Under the pieces are notes generated by a model. It saw only the letters and a program-made list of their open reading frames with translations, was not told where the DNA came from and did no database searches. Shown here in pieces: positions 6,969 to 14,013 of a stretch of DNA of 21,033 bases. Origin of the DNA: CADEGZ01 sp035443705 (GTDB lineage Bacteria > Pseudomonadota > Gammaproteobacteria > UBA6186 > Azoamicaceae); contig DAORSV010000026.1 of the NCBI GenBank assembly GCA_035443705.1, positions 1 to 21,033 of the forward strand, in the 5' to 3' direction. Position 1 is the stretch's first letter. Each line of letters opens with the position of its first letter. The position numbers and the translations under genes were made by a program.

Positions 6969-7961
6969 ATGGCCGGCTATCCATACACGCGATTGCGCCG
7001 CATGCGACAAGACGATTTCTCGCGCCGACTCATGCGCCAAAATACACTGAAAGTCGATGATTTGATCTATCCTGTTTTTATTCACGAAGGACACAATCAT
7101 CGTGAACCGATTTTATCAATGCCGGGTATTGAGCGTCTAACGATTGATCTTTTGCTAGAAGAAGCCGCAACGCTGGTTGAATTAAAAATTCCTGCGATTG
7201 CTTTATTCCCAAAAATCGCACTTGATAAAAAATCGGAAGAAGCTAAAGAAGCTTATAACCCTGAAGGATTAATTCCACGCGCGATACGCGCGCTAAAAGA
7301 AAATTTTCCAACATTAGGGGTGATTGCAGATGCTGCATTAGATCCCTATACCACACACGGTCACGATGGAATAATCGATAAACACGGTCATGTATTAAAC
7401 GATGAAACCGTTGATATTTTAGTGCAACAAACGCTCAGATGTGCAGAAGCAGGCGTTGATATTATCGCACCGTCCGATATGATGGACGGGCGCATTTTAG
7501 GCATACGCCAAGCGCTAGAATCTGCAAAATTTTCGAACACCCGCATCCTCGCTTATTCTGCAAAATATGCTTCTAGCTACTATGGCCCCTTTCGCGACGC
7601 CGTCGGCTCTGCACCCGCTTTAGGAAAGCGTTCTAAAGAAAGTTATCAAATGGATCCCGCAAACAGCGACGAAGCGTTAAGAGAAATTGCCTTGGATTTG
7701 AAAGAAGGGGCAGATATGGTGATGGTCAAACCGGGGATGCCTTATTTAGATATCGTGCGCCGCGTGAAAGATCAATTCCAAGTGCCCACGTTTGTGTTCC
7801 AAGTGAGTGGTGAATATGCCATGCACATGGCCGCAATTCAAAACGGTTGGCTACCCGAGCACGAAACCATTTTAGAGTCTCTGTTATGCATTAAACGTGC
7901 AGGTGCAGATGCGATTTTAACGTATTTTGCAAAATCGGTTGCGAGATGGCTTAAAAATTAA
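6969..7961 (+). CDS. hemB: Delta-aminolevulinic acid dehydratase (porphobilinogen synthase)
   Basis: Condenses two 5-aminolevulinate molecules to porphobilinogen in heme synthesis. It has 330 residues (E. coli 324). The Schiff-base lysines are Lys199 (YSAKYASSYYGPFRDA) and Lys254 (MVMVKPGMPYLD). The metal loop reads DAALDPYTTHGHDG (121-134). Asp residues replace the three cysteines that bind catalytic zinc in the E. coli type, so this is the Mg-dependent, zinc-free class known from Pseudomonas. An AGAGG ribosome site lies about 6 bases before the ATG. The gene stands alone, divergent from rpoH and convergent with nagZ, and ends at a strong hairpin. Confidence 0.97.
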   Translation: MAGYPYTRLRRMRQDDFSRRLMRQNTLKVDDLIYPVFIHEGHNHREPILSMPGIERLTIDLLLEEAATLVELKIPAIALFPKIALDKKSEEAKEAYNPEGLIPRAIRALKENFPTLGVIADAALDPYTTHGHDGIIDKHGHVLNDETVDILVQQTLRCAEAGVDIIAPSDMMDGRILGIRQALESAKFSNTRILAYSAKYASSYYGPFRDAVGSAPALGKRSKESYQMDPANSDEALREIALDLKEGADMVMVKPGMPYLDIVRRVKDQFQVPTFVFQVSGEYAMHMAAIQNGWLPEHETILESLLCIKRAGADAILTYFAKSVARWLKN

Positions 7962-7964
7962 CCG

Positions 7965-7996
7965 ACTTGAGGTCACAATTTGTGACCTCAAGTTTT
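7965..7996 (+). terminator. Strong hairpin terminator between hemB and nagZ
   Basis: A 14-base arm at 7965-7978 is perfectly complementary to 7980-7993, giving at least a 12-bp stem with a small loop. Four T and a further T-rich stretch follow on the plus strand. It begins four bases after the hemB stop. The minus strand has no T tract behind it, so it suits hemB better than nagZ, although the stem alone may protect the nagZ mRNA end. Confidence 0.85.
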
Positions 7997-8016
7997 GAAT
8001 TTCTTCTTCTGTTATG

Positions 8017-9009
8017 TTAAACGAGTGCCACAACAGGCTTTTTCGCTTTCCGAGCTTCGTTTTGGAATTGCCCAGCCATATTTGATAAGCGCTGACTGGA
8101 TTCTGCCGTGCTATCTCTGCCCAAATTATCTAAAAACCACATTACAAGATCACGGGTTTGCTGACATAAAATCACCATATCGCAACCGGCATCGATCGCC
8201 ATTTGTGCTCTTACCACAAAATCGCCACCGATAGCTGCACCTTTCATCGACAAACAATCGCTGATAATCGCGCCTTTAAAAGCAAGTTGGCCTCTTAAAA
8301 TATCTTGCAACCAACGGCGCGAAAAACCTGCAGGCACAGTATCTACCGCAGGATATGTAATGTGCGCAGGCATCACCGCACCTAAAATGTTACTTAAATT
8401 TGCAAACGGAACTAAATCATCCACTAACAATGCCTCTAACGTGCGATCATCAACAGGTTTCGCAATATGCGAGTCAGGAACGCATCCGCCATGACCTGGA
8501 AAATGTTTACCCATCGCAGACATTCCGACCGCATTCATCCCTTGAATAAAGGCTTTTGCTAATTCAGATACCGTCTGTGGGTCGCGCGCAAATGCACGAT
8601 CGCCAATCACTTCGCTCATTCCTTTCTCTAAATCTAAAACAGGCGCAAGGCTAAAATCGATTCCACAATCCAAAAGCTCCGTCGCCATTACCCATCCGGC
8701 ATTGCGCACTCGCTTTAAAGCCTCTACAGGATCCTGTTGATATAAATCGCCATAATGTTTTGCAGGGGGTAACTTTGTAAATCCTTCGTTAAAGCGCCAT
8801 ACCTGCCCCCCTTCATGATCAACCGCCAACAATAAAGGTTTTTGAGCCGCTGCTCTCACATCAATAATTAAAGCCTTGAGTTGCGCGATATCTTGATAAT
8901 TACGCGTAAAGAAAATAACCCCACCTACCCGCGGATGTGCTAAAAGCGCATGCTCCGACGGCAAAAGCGTTTTTCCTTCTAAATCAATCATCACTGGTCC
9001 ATACTGCAT
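8017..9009 (-). CDS. nagZ: Beta-N-acetylhexosaminidase (peptidoglycan recycling)
   Basis: Cytoplasmic family GH3 enzyme that removes N-acetylglucosamine from GlcNAc-anhydromuropeptides during cell-wall recycling. It has 330 residues (E. coli 341), a single GH3 barrel without the second domain of larger relatives. Motifs are GVIFFTRNYQD (30-40), VDHEGGQVWRF (63-73), MGKHFPGHGGCVPDSH (166-181, with the Asp179/His181 acid-base pair) and IISDCLSMKGAA (248-259). The nucleophile is Asp251; the usual second Asp of SDDLSM is Cys here. GGGAG before the ATG acts as ribosome site. It is divergent from glyQ and convergent with hemB. Confidence 0.95.
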   Translation of the reverse strand: MQYGPVMIDLEGKTLLPSEHALLAHPRVGGVIFFTRNYQDIAQLKALIIDVRAAAQKPLLLAVDHEGGQVWRFNEGFTKLPPAKHYGDLYQQDPVEALKRVRNAGWVMATELLDCGIDFSLAPVLDLEKGMSEVIGDRAFARDPQTVSELAKAFIQGMNAVGMSAMGKHFPGHGGCVPDSHIAKPVDDRTLEALLVDDLVPFANLSNILGAVMPAHITYPAVDTVPAGFSRRWLQDILRGQLAFKGAIISDCLSMKGAAIGGDFVVRAQMAIDAGCDMVILCQQTRDLVMWFLDNLGRDSTAESSQRLSNMAGQFQNEARKAKKPVVALV

Positions 9010-9038
9010 TGCTTCACTCCCACAAGGTTTGATAAGGT

Positions 9039-9044
9039 ATTATA
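9039..9044 (-). promoter_or_regulatory. Consensus -10 hexamer for nagZ
   Basis: The minus strand reads a perfect TATAAT at 9044-9039, which would start the nagZ transcript near 9031 with a leader of about 20 bases. No good -35 hexamer lies 16-18 bases upstream, so this is only part of a promoter. Confidence 0.35.
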
Positions 9045-9077
9045 GGTATTCTCTCAACAAAAGAGCCAGTTAGTAAA

Positions 9078-10007
9078 ATGTCATACAATCTAAAAACTTT
9101 CCAAGGTTTAATTGCCACTTTACAGGATTTTTGGGACCAGCAGGGCTGCGTGCTGTTACAACCCTTCGATATGGAAATTGGGGCCGGGACCTTTCATCCC
9201 GAAACTTTTTTACGCGCCATTGGACCCGAGCCCTGGAATGCGGCACACGTTCAATCTTCTCGCCGGCCTGGCGATGGGCGCTATGGTGAGCATCCTAATC
9301 GAGGACAACATTTTTTCCAATACCAAGTTGTATTAAAACCTTCTCCTTTGGAGATTCAAGAAATTTATATCGAATCACTAAAAACCATTGGCATTGATCC
9401 GCTCGTTCATGACATTCGTTTTGTAGAAGACAACTGGGAATCGCCCACTTTAGGCGCTTGGGGGCTCGGGTGGGAAGTGTGGCTAAACGGCATGGAAGTG
9501 ACCCAATTTACTTATTTTCAACAAGTCGGTGGCTTAGAATGTAAGCCTGTGATGGGAGAAATTGCGTACGGTATCGAACGCCTTGCGATGGTTGTTCAAG
9601 GTGTAAACCACATTCAAGATCTGGTGTGGACAACAGGACCACTGGGAACCATTACCTATGGCAATATTTTTAAACAATATGAAGCAGAAATGTCTGCTTA
9701 CAATTTTGAAAAAGCCAATGTCGATAATTTATTTAAGCAATTTGACGATTTTGAAGCTGAAGCAACACTGCTAAACACAGAATATCATTTGCCATTGCCC
9801 GCTTATGAAATGGTTTTAAAAATGTCGCATCTTTTTAATTTGCTGGATGCACGCCGTGCAATATCGGTTTCAGAACGACAACGATATATTTTGCGCGTGA
9901 GAACCTTAGCAATGCTTGTCGCGACGACGTACTATAAATCTCGCGAAAAATTAGGGTTTCCAATGCTGCATCCTAAAGCACTCGAACAGGAAAAAAAACA
10001 TGGCTAA
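9078..10007 (+). CDS. glyQ: Glycyl-tRNA synthetase alpha subunit
   Basis: The alpha chain of the bacterial alpha2-beta2 glycyl-tRNA synthetase activates glycine with ATP and carries the class II catalytic core. It has 309 residues (E. coli 303). The start segment TFQGLIATLQDFWDQQGC, the motif LQPFDMEIGAGTFHPETFLR and the blocks SSRRPGDGRYGEHPNRGQHFFQYQVVLKPSP and GLGWEVWLNGMEVTQFTYFQQ are diagnostic. It overlaps glyS by 8 bases (10000-10007), which should help equal production of both subunits. It is the first gene of the glyQ-glyS-gmhB-plsC run; only a weak AGAG precedes the ATG. Confidence 0.98.
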   Translation: MSYNLKTFQGLIATLQDFWDQQGCVLLQPFDMEIGAGTFHPETFLRAIGPEPWNAAHVQSSRRPGDGRYGEHPNRGQHFFQYQVVLKPSPLEIQEIYIESLKTIGIDPLVHDIRFVEDNWESPTLGAWGLGWEVWLNGMEVTQFTYFQQVGGLECKPVMGEIAYGIERLAMVVQGVNHIQDLVWTTGPLGTITYGNIFKQYEAEMSAYNFEKANVDNLFKQFDDFEAEATLLNTEYHLPLPAYEMVLKMSHLFNLLDARRAISVSERQRYILRVRTLAMLVATTYYKSREKLGFPMLHPKALEQEKKHG

Positions 10008-12114
10008 TCCTATGGGGTCGGCGGATACAATGGTCCGCCCTTACAAAAATTTATTAATTGAAATTGGGTGCGAAGAGTTACCCCCTAAAAATTTGCACAA
10101 ACTGCAAATCACTTTTGTGGAACACTTCAGAAAAATGCTAAACGCTGCAGATCTAACATTTACAAAGACGGAAAGTTTTGCGACACCGCGAAGATTAGCT
10201 CTTCGCATCAGCGATTTATCCCTACAACAACCCTCGCGGCAAACAACCAAACGAGGCCCTGCAAAAAATGCGGCCTTTGACGAAACCGGAAAACCCACCA
10301 AAGCCGCCTTAGGCTTTGCGGAATCCTGTGGCGTATCCATAGACGCACTTTCTTTACAAGAAACCGATAAAGGTTCTTGGCTGGTGTTTGAAAAAAACGA
10401 ACCAGGTAAAGCGACAGAGCAATTGATCCCCGATTTACTCACAGAAGCCTTAAATGCGCTACCTTTTGGCAGACGTATGCGTTGGGGAACACAGACAGAC
10501 AGTTTTGTACGACCCATTCATTGGATTGTGCTTTTATGGGATCACAAAGTTATACAAACCGAAATATTCGGCGTTAAAAGCAGCAATTTAACTTATGGGC
10601 ACCGCTTTCATCATCCAGAAGCGCTGCCTATTTCTGATCCAAAAGACTATGAATCTGTTTTAAACAAAGGCTTTGTCATCGCCAATTTTGAGAAACGACG
10701 CGAAAAAATTCTTTCTGAAATCACGAGAATCACGACAGAAAAAAAAATCAATGCCATTATTGAGGATACCTTGCTCGACGAGGTGACAGGTCTTGTTGAA
10801 TGGCCTGTTGTATTACTCGGCTCTTTTGATAAGGCTTTTTTAGATGTTCCCAGAGAAGCGCTAATTACCTCTATGCAAACACATCAACGCTGTTTCCCCG
10901 TTGAAGATCAATCTCAGAAATTACTACCACACTTTTTATTGGTAAGTAATATCAACAGTAAAAATCCAGCCGCAGTTGTTAATGGAAACGAATGCGTTAT
11001 AGCAGCGCGTCTTGCTGATGCTGTTTTTTATTATCGCCTTGACAAAGAAATCCCCTTGCACCAGCGTCTTATTGATTTAAAACAAGTCCGCTTCCAATGG
11101 GGGCTTGGCACTTTATGGGATAAATCAGAACGCCTTGCAAAACTTGCCATGTTGATTGCGCCTAAAATTCACGCGGATCCCTTGTATACCGAACGCGCAG
11201 GGTTACTCTGCAAAACCGATTTATTAACACAAATGGTCGGTGAATTTCCAGAATTACAAAGCATTATGGGTTGCTACTATGCCTTACATGATTCCGAACC
11301 TGTTGCTGTTGCAATGGCGATTGAAGATCATGCACATCCTCGTTTTGCGCAAGATACCTTGCCCACAACACCAGAGGGAGCTGCACTTGCGCTCGCGGAT
11401 CGGCTGGATTCTTTAGTCGGAATCTTTGGGCTGGGCAATCGTCCAACAGGAGACAAAGATCCATTTGCACTCCGACGTCAAGCACTGGGTATTTTACGTA
11501 TTTTGATCGAAAAACAGTGTGACTGTGATCTCAACGATTTGCTGCATGTTGCTAAAGAACAGTATGCACACCAAGCAATCACGCTATCCGAACCAGAAGT
11601 TATCTCGCAGGTGCTGGATTTCTGTTTTGAACGCCTAAGAGCCTTATACCAAGATAAAGGCATTAACCCGCGTGTTTTCGAAGCTGTCTTTGCAAAACGA
11701 ATTACCAATATCCTAGATTTTGATAAACGCATACAAGCTATCAATTATTTCATTACCTTAAAAGAAGCCGAAAGTTTGGCAGCAGCCAATAAGCGTGTAC
11801 AAAATATTTTATCCAAATGTGATACAGATATCTTTAGAGATCTAACGGTCCAAAATGATTTGTTGACAGAAAATGCTGAAAAAACATTATGGCTTCAGTT
11901 GGCCGCTAAAGAAAAAGAAGTTGCGCCACTCTTGCAGGTCGGGAATTACACAGAAGCCCTAAAATCCTTGGCAACATTAAGAGAGCCCATTGATCAATTT
12001 TTTACAGACGTTATGGTGATGGTTGATGATCTCACGCTACGTAATAATCGCTTAAGATTACTGCATCGTTTGCGAGTCTTATTTTTAGAAATCGCGGATA
12101 TTTCCTTATTATGA
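10000..12114 (+). CDS. glyS: Glycyl-tRNA synthetase beta subunit
   Basis: The beta chain recognises tRNA-Gly and is needed for charging. It has 704 residues (E. coli 689). The N-terminus has about 15 extra residues before the conserved LLIEIGCEELPPKNL. Later blocks are FATPRRLALRI, KRGPAKNAAFD, LPFGRRMRWG, MQTHQRCFPVED, LADAVFYYRLD, KTDLLTQMVGEFPELQ and ALADRLDSLVGIFGLGNRPTGDKDPFALRRQALG. A C-terminal DALR-type anticodon-binding part ends FFTDVMVMVDDLTLRNNRLRLL. The ATG lies inside glyQ with AGGA about 9 bases upstream. An ATGA overlap links its stop to gmhB. Confidence 0.98.
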   Translation: MANPMGSADTMVRPYKNLLIEIGCEELPPKNLHKLQITFVEHFRKMLNAADLTFTKTESFATPRRLALRISDLSLQQPSRQTTKRGPAKNAAFDETGKPTKAALGFAESCGVSIDALSLQETDKGSWLVFEKNEPGKATEQLIPDLLTEALNALPFGRRMRWGTQTDSFVRPIHWIVLLWDHKVIQTEIFGVKSSNLTYGHRFHHPEALPISDPKDYESVLNKGFVIANFEKRREKILSEITRITTEKKINAIIEDTLLDEVTGLVEWPVVLLGSFDKAFLDVPREALITSMQTHQRCFPVEDQSQKLLPHFLLVSNINSKNPAAVVNGNECVIAARLADAVFYYRLDKEIPLHQRLIDLKQVRFQWGLGTLWDKSERLAKLAMLIAPKIHADPLYTERAGLLCKTDLLTQMVGEFPELQSIMGCYYALHDSEPVAVAMAIEDHAHPRFAQDTLPTTPEGAALALADRLDSLVGIFGLGNRPTGDKDPFALRRQALGILRILIEKQCDCDLNDLLHVAKEQYAHQAITLSEPEVISQVLDFCFERLRALYQDKGINPRVFEAVFAKRITNILDFDKRIQAINYFITLKEAESLAAANKRVQNILSKCDTDIFRDLTVQNDLLTENAEKTLWLQLAAKEKEVAPLLQVGNYTEALKSLATLREPIDQFFTDVMVMVDDLTLRNNRLRLLHRLRVLFLEIADISLL

Positions 12115-12668
12115 AACCGCTTGTCATTTTAGACAGAGATGGGGTTATTAATGTTGAATCCCCAGATTTTATTAAATCGCCTGAAGAATGGAACCCCATT
12201 CCCGGCAGTCTAGAGGCCATTGTAAAACTCAATCATGCAGGTTATTGGGTTGCGGTTGCAACGAATCAGTCGGGAGTGGGCCGTGGGTTGTTTGATCTCG
12301 CGATGTTAGAGTCCATACATCAAAAAATGCGAGACGCTTTAGCCAAGTTGGGGGGGCATGTTGATCTTGTGCTATTTTGCCCACATCTGCCCGACGCACA
12401 CTGCGAATGCCGAAAACCAAAGCCTACGCTCATGAATGATATTGCAACACATTTTAAAATTGATCTCAAGAAAACACCTGTTCCCGCCATTGGAGACTCT
12501 CTGCGAGATTTAATTGCTGCTCAAACAGCTGGATGCAAACCACTTTTGGTTTTAACAGGCAATGGACAACGCACACATGAAAACCTTCCCGCCGATCTCA
12601 AACAAATAGCCGTTTATTCTGATTTAGCATCCGCCATAGATGCACTGTTGATGAGCAAAGCACCGTGA
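12111..12668 (+). CDS. gmhB: D-glycero-beta-D-manno-heptose 1,7-bisphosphate 7-phosphatase
   Basis: HAD-superfamily phosphatase that removes the 7-phosphate in synthesis of the ADP-heptose used for lipopolysaccharide inner core. It has 185 residues. The HAD motifs are LDRDGVIN (Asp8 nucleophile, Asp10 acid), ATNQSGVGRG (about 50-59), RKPKP (101-105) and GDSLRDL (128-134). A zinc loop with Cys90, His92, Cys98 and Cys100 is typical of GmhB. The start overlaps the glyS stop (ATGA) and the stop overlaps the plsC start (GTGA). Histidinol-phosphatase relatives share these motifs, but the length and the position next to plsC and glyS fit GmhB. Confidence 0.93.
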   Translation: MKPLVILDRDGVINVESPDFIKSPEEWNPIPGSLEAIVKLNHAGYWVAVATNQSGVGRGLFDLAMLESIHQKMRDALAKLGGHVDLVLFCPHLPDAHCECRKPKPTLMNDIATHFKIDLKKTPVPAIGDSLRDLIAAQTAGCKPLLVLTGNGQRTHENLPADLKQIAVYSDLASAIDALLMSKAP

Positions 12669-13366
12669 TATTTCGAAATTTTCTGTTTTACCTGGGTCTC
12701 GTTCCAGCCACACTTCTTTTTGCCATACTTGGAACGCTGTTTTTTTTTCTGCCCTTTAAAGCACGGTACTATTTAATTACCCGTTGGTCGCATTTTTTTA
12801 TCTTTTGGGCCAAAATAACCTGTGGTCTTCGCTATAAGGTTACGGGGAAAGAAAATATACCCACAAAAAATGTAATCATTTTTGCAAATCATCAATCCAT
12901 GTGGGAAACCATTTTTATGCAGGTATTGTTTCCAACACAATCCTGGGTACTTAAAAAAGAATTATTAAAAATTCCTGTTTTTGGATGGGGGCTTGCATTA
13001 CTCGACCCGATCGCGATTGACAGAAAACAATTTAATTCTGTTAAGGCTTTAATTCAGCAAGGTTTCGAGCGTTTACAAAAAGGTCGCTGGGTTGTTATTT
13101 TCCCAGAAGGCACCCGCGTTGCTCCCAATATGAACCGTCCTTATTCTCGCAGCGGCGCAGCGCTTGCAGAGGCCACGGGATATCCTATATTGCCTGTTGC
13201 ACACAATGCAGGACTGTATTGGCCGCGCGGATTTTTTATTAAAAAACCCGGAACGATTCAGGTTGTGATTGGGCCTATTATTGAGTCTAAAGAAAAAACA
13301 GCAACCGTATTAAATAAAGAAGCAGAACATTGGATTAGGGAAACGCTGGAAACTATCGTAAAATGA
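12665..13366 (+). CDS. 1-acyl-sn-glycerol-3-phosphate acyltransferase (PlsC-like)
   Basis: Membrane-associated acyltransferase predicted to add the second acyl chain to lysophosphatidic acid. It has 233 residues and starts at a GTG whose bases overlap the gmhB stop (GTGA). A hydrophobic N-terminal segment (about 5-30) is followed by the acyltransferase blocks: FANHQSMWETI (73-83), a block II region near LLDPIAIDR (112-120), FPEGTR (146-151) and a YPILPVAHNAG-type block IV. In block I the HxxxxD motif is HxxxxE (His76, Glu81), a variant I recall from some proteobacterial acyltransferases. The homologue beside gyrB in Pseudomonas is annotated lptA, a lysophospholipid acyltransferase, so I leave the symbol open. 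Confidence 0.92.
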   Translation: MIFRNFLFYLGLVPATLLFAILGTLFFFLPFKARYYLITRWSHFFIFWAKITCGLRYKVTGKENIPTKNVIIFANHQSMWETIFMQVLFPTQSWVLKKELLKIPVFGWGLALLDPIAIDRKQFNSVKALIQQGFERLQKGRWVVIFPEGTRVAPNMNRPYSRSGAALAEATGYPILPVAHNAGLYWPRGFFIKKPGTIQVVIGPIIESKEKTATVLNKEAEHWIRETLETIVK

Positions 13367-13488
13367 ACACCCAGCTAATAATTTGACCTACCCTAAATTG
13401 TCAATTAGAAATTTATTTTCAACATCCCCTTGATCGCACGGGTAGAAACTTAATTTGCTTTCTGTAAAATAGAAAATAAGTTCATGCA

Positions 13489-13510
13489 ATACAGGAGATT
13501 GACATGCACA
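13489..13510 (+). repeat. Leader/start module, copy 1
   Basis: These 22 bases match 13998-14020, the ribosome site and first codons of the OTU-protein gene, at 20 positions with one 1-base gap. A shorter relative (GGAGATTGA then ATATG) is at 13868-13881. Each copy pairs a GGAG or GGGG core with ATTGA and an ATG at normal spacing. Confidence 0.65.
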
Positions 13511-13656
13511 CGTTCGATGATAGGTTATTCATAAGTACAATGATGCAATTGTTAAGCGATAGGTTGTTTATAAATAAAATAATACAATCTATCGTTTTTT
13601 TTATTACATATTGTGTGCTAATGATATATATGAACACCCTTATTGCACAGGATTAA
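13504..13656 (+). CDS. Possible 50-aa hydrophobic peptide or remnant of a larger gene
   Basis: An ATG at 13504 with an excellent GGAG site (6-base spacing) opens 50 codons ending at TAA 13654-13656. Residues 6-15 (DRLFISTMMQ) and 19-28 (DRLFINKIIQ) are a diverged tandem repeat. Some of the base differences between the copies are silent at leucine and phenylalanine codons. A hydrophobic stretch spans about 29-47 (IQSIVFFITYCVLMIYMNT), possibly one membrane segment. Against it, an intrinsic-terminator-like hairpin with eight T lies inside the frame at 13558-13602. It may be a small membrane peptide, a leader peptide, or the start of a decayed paralogue. Confidence 0.3.
   Translation: MHTFDDRLFISTMMQLLSDRLFINKIIQSIVFFITYCVLMIYMNTLIAQD
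13519..13588 (+). repeat. Diverged tandem repeat, 39-base period
   Basis: Bases 13519-13549 and 13558-13588 agree at 25 of 31 positions with a 39-base period, which keeps the reading frame. Five of the six differences are transitions. The second unit overlaps the hairpin at 13558-13602. Confidence 0.65.
13558..13602 (+). terminator. Terminator-like hairpin downstream of plsC
   Basis: Arms at 13558-13567 and 13584-13593 pair over 10 bp with one G-T pair. They enclose a 16-base AT-rich loop and are followed by G and eight T (13595-13602). It could end the glyQ-glyS-gmhB-plsC transcript, whose last stop lies about 190 bases upstream; no better hairpin is seen closer to plsC. The large loop and AT-rich stem make it only moderately convincing. 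Confidence 0.5.
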
Positions 13657-13684
13657 AATCTAAATATTTTATCGCCATATTTAA

Positions 13685-13859
13685 AAGTAATAAAAATGTT
13701 CTTCTGCGGCATTTATGAGAAAAATAAAACACTTTAACCGTGTTTTCTCTAGTTGTATATGCACTAAAAAATACTTTAAAAATTAGGGTGAAAATAAAAA
13801 TCCTATCTATCTTGAATTTTAAGTGTGTTAGCGTCATACTTAGAAGTAATAAAAATGTT
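13685..13859. repeat. Direct repeat pair, 16-base exact core
   Basis: The same 16 bases occur at 13685-13700 and 13844-13859. Including the upstream flank, the two copies agree at about 29 of 34 positions. Read on the minus strand, both encode NIFIT followed by a similar Lys-Tyr segment, so they may be pieces of a duplicated, decayed gene. Confidence 0.6.
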
Positions 13860-14013
13860 AATGTCTCGGAGATTGAATATGTTGATAGTATCGCTCGCCT
13901 TTAGATTTTCTAAAATCTCACAGACATAAATTAAACATCGTGTAACTGCACGAAAATAATGCGAAAACCGCTCTGAATTTAGCTGCCATTTAATAAGATA
14001 CAAGGGGATTGAT

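Larger units (their letters stand above)
13367..14013. other. Repeat-bearing AT-rich intergenic region, 647 bases
   Basis: This gap between plsC and the OTU-protein gene is very AT-rich. It holds three similar ribosome-site/start modules (13489-13510, 13868-13881 and the true start region 13998-14020), a 31-base tandem pair (13519-13549, 13558-13588), and a 16-base exact repeat inside a longer diverged repeat (13685-13700, 13844-13859). It also has an AT-rich hairpin with T tract (13558-13602), a 7-bp hairpin at 13726-13746, and the perfect inverted repeat AGATTTT/AAAATCT at 13903-13918. One short frame (13504-13656) has a good ribosome site. I see no tRNA-like fold. Decayed gene copies or a complex leader for the downstream gene are both possible. 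Confidence 0.6.

Noticed and set aside
13640..13837. 65-codon minus-strand frame in the gap
   Set aside because: AT-rich composition gives Phe/Lys-rich translation by chance; no ribosome site or motif supports it, though a decayed gene cannot be excluded.
13367..14013. CRISPR array or mobile-element ends in the gap
   Set aside because: The repeats are few, diverged and unevenly spaced; no terminal inverted repeats, target duplication or transposase remnant was seen.
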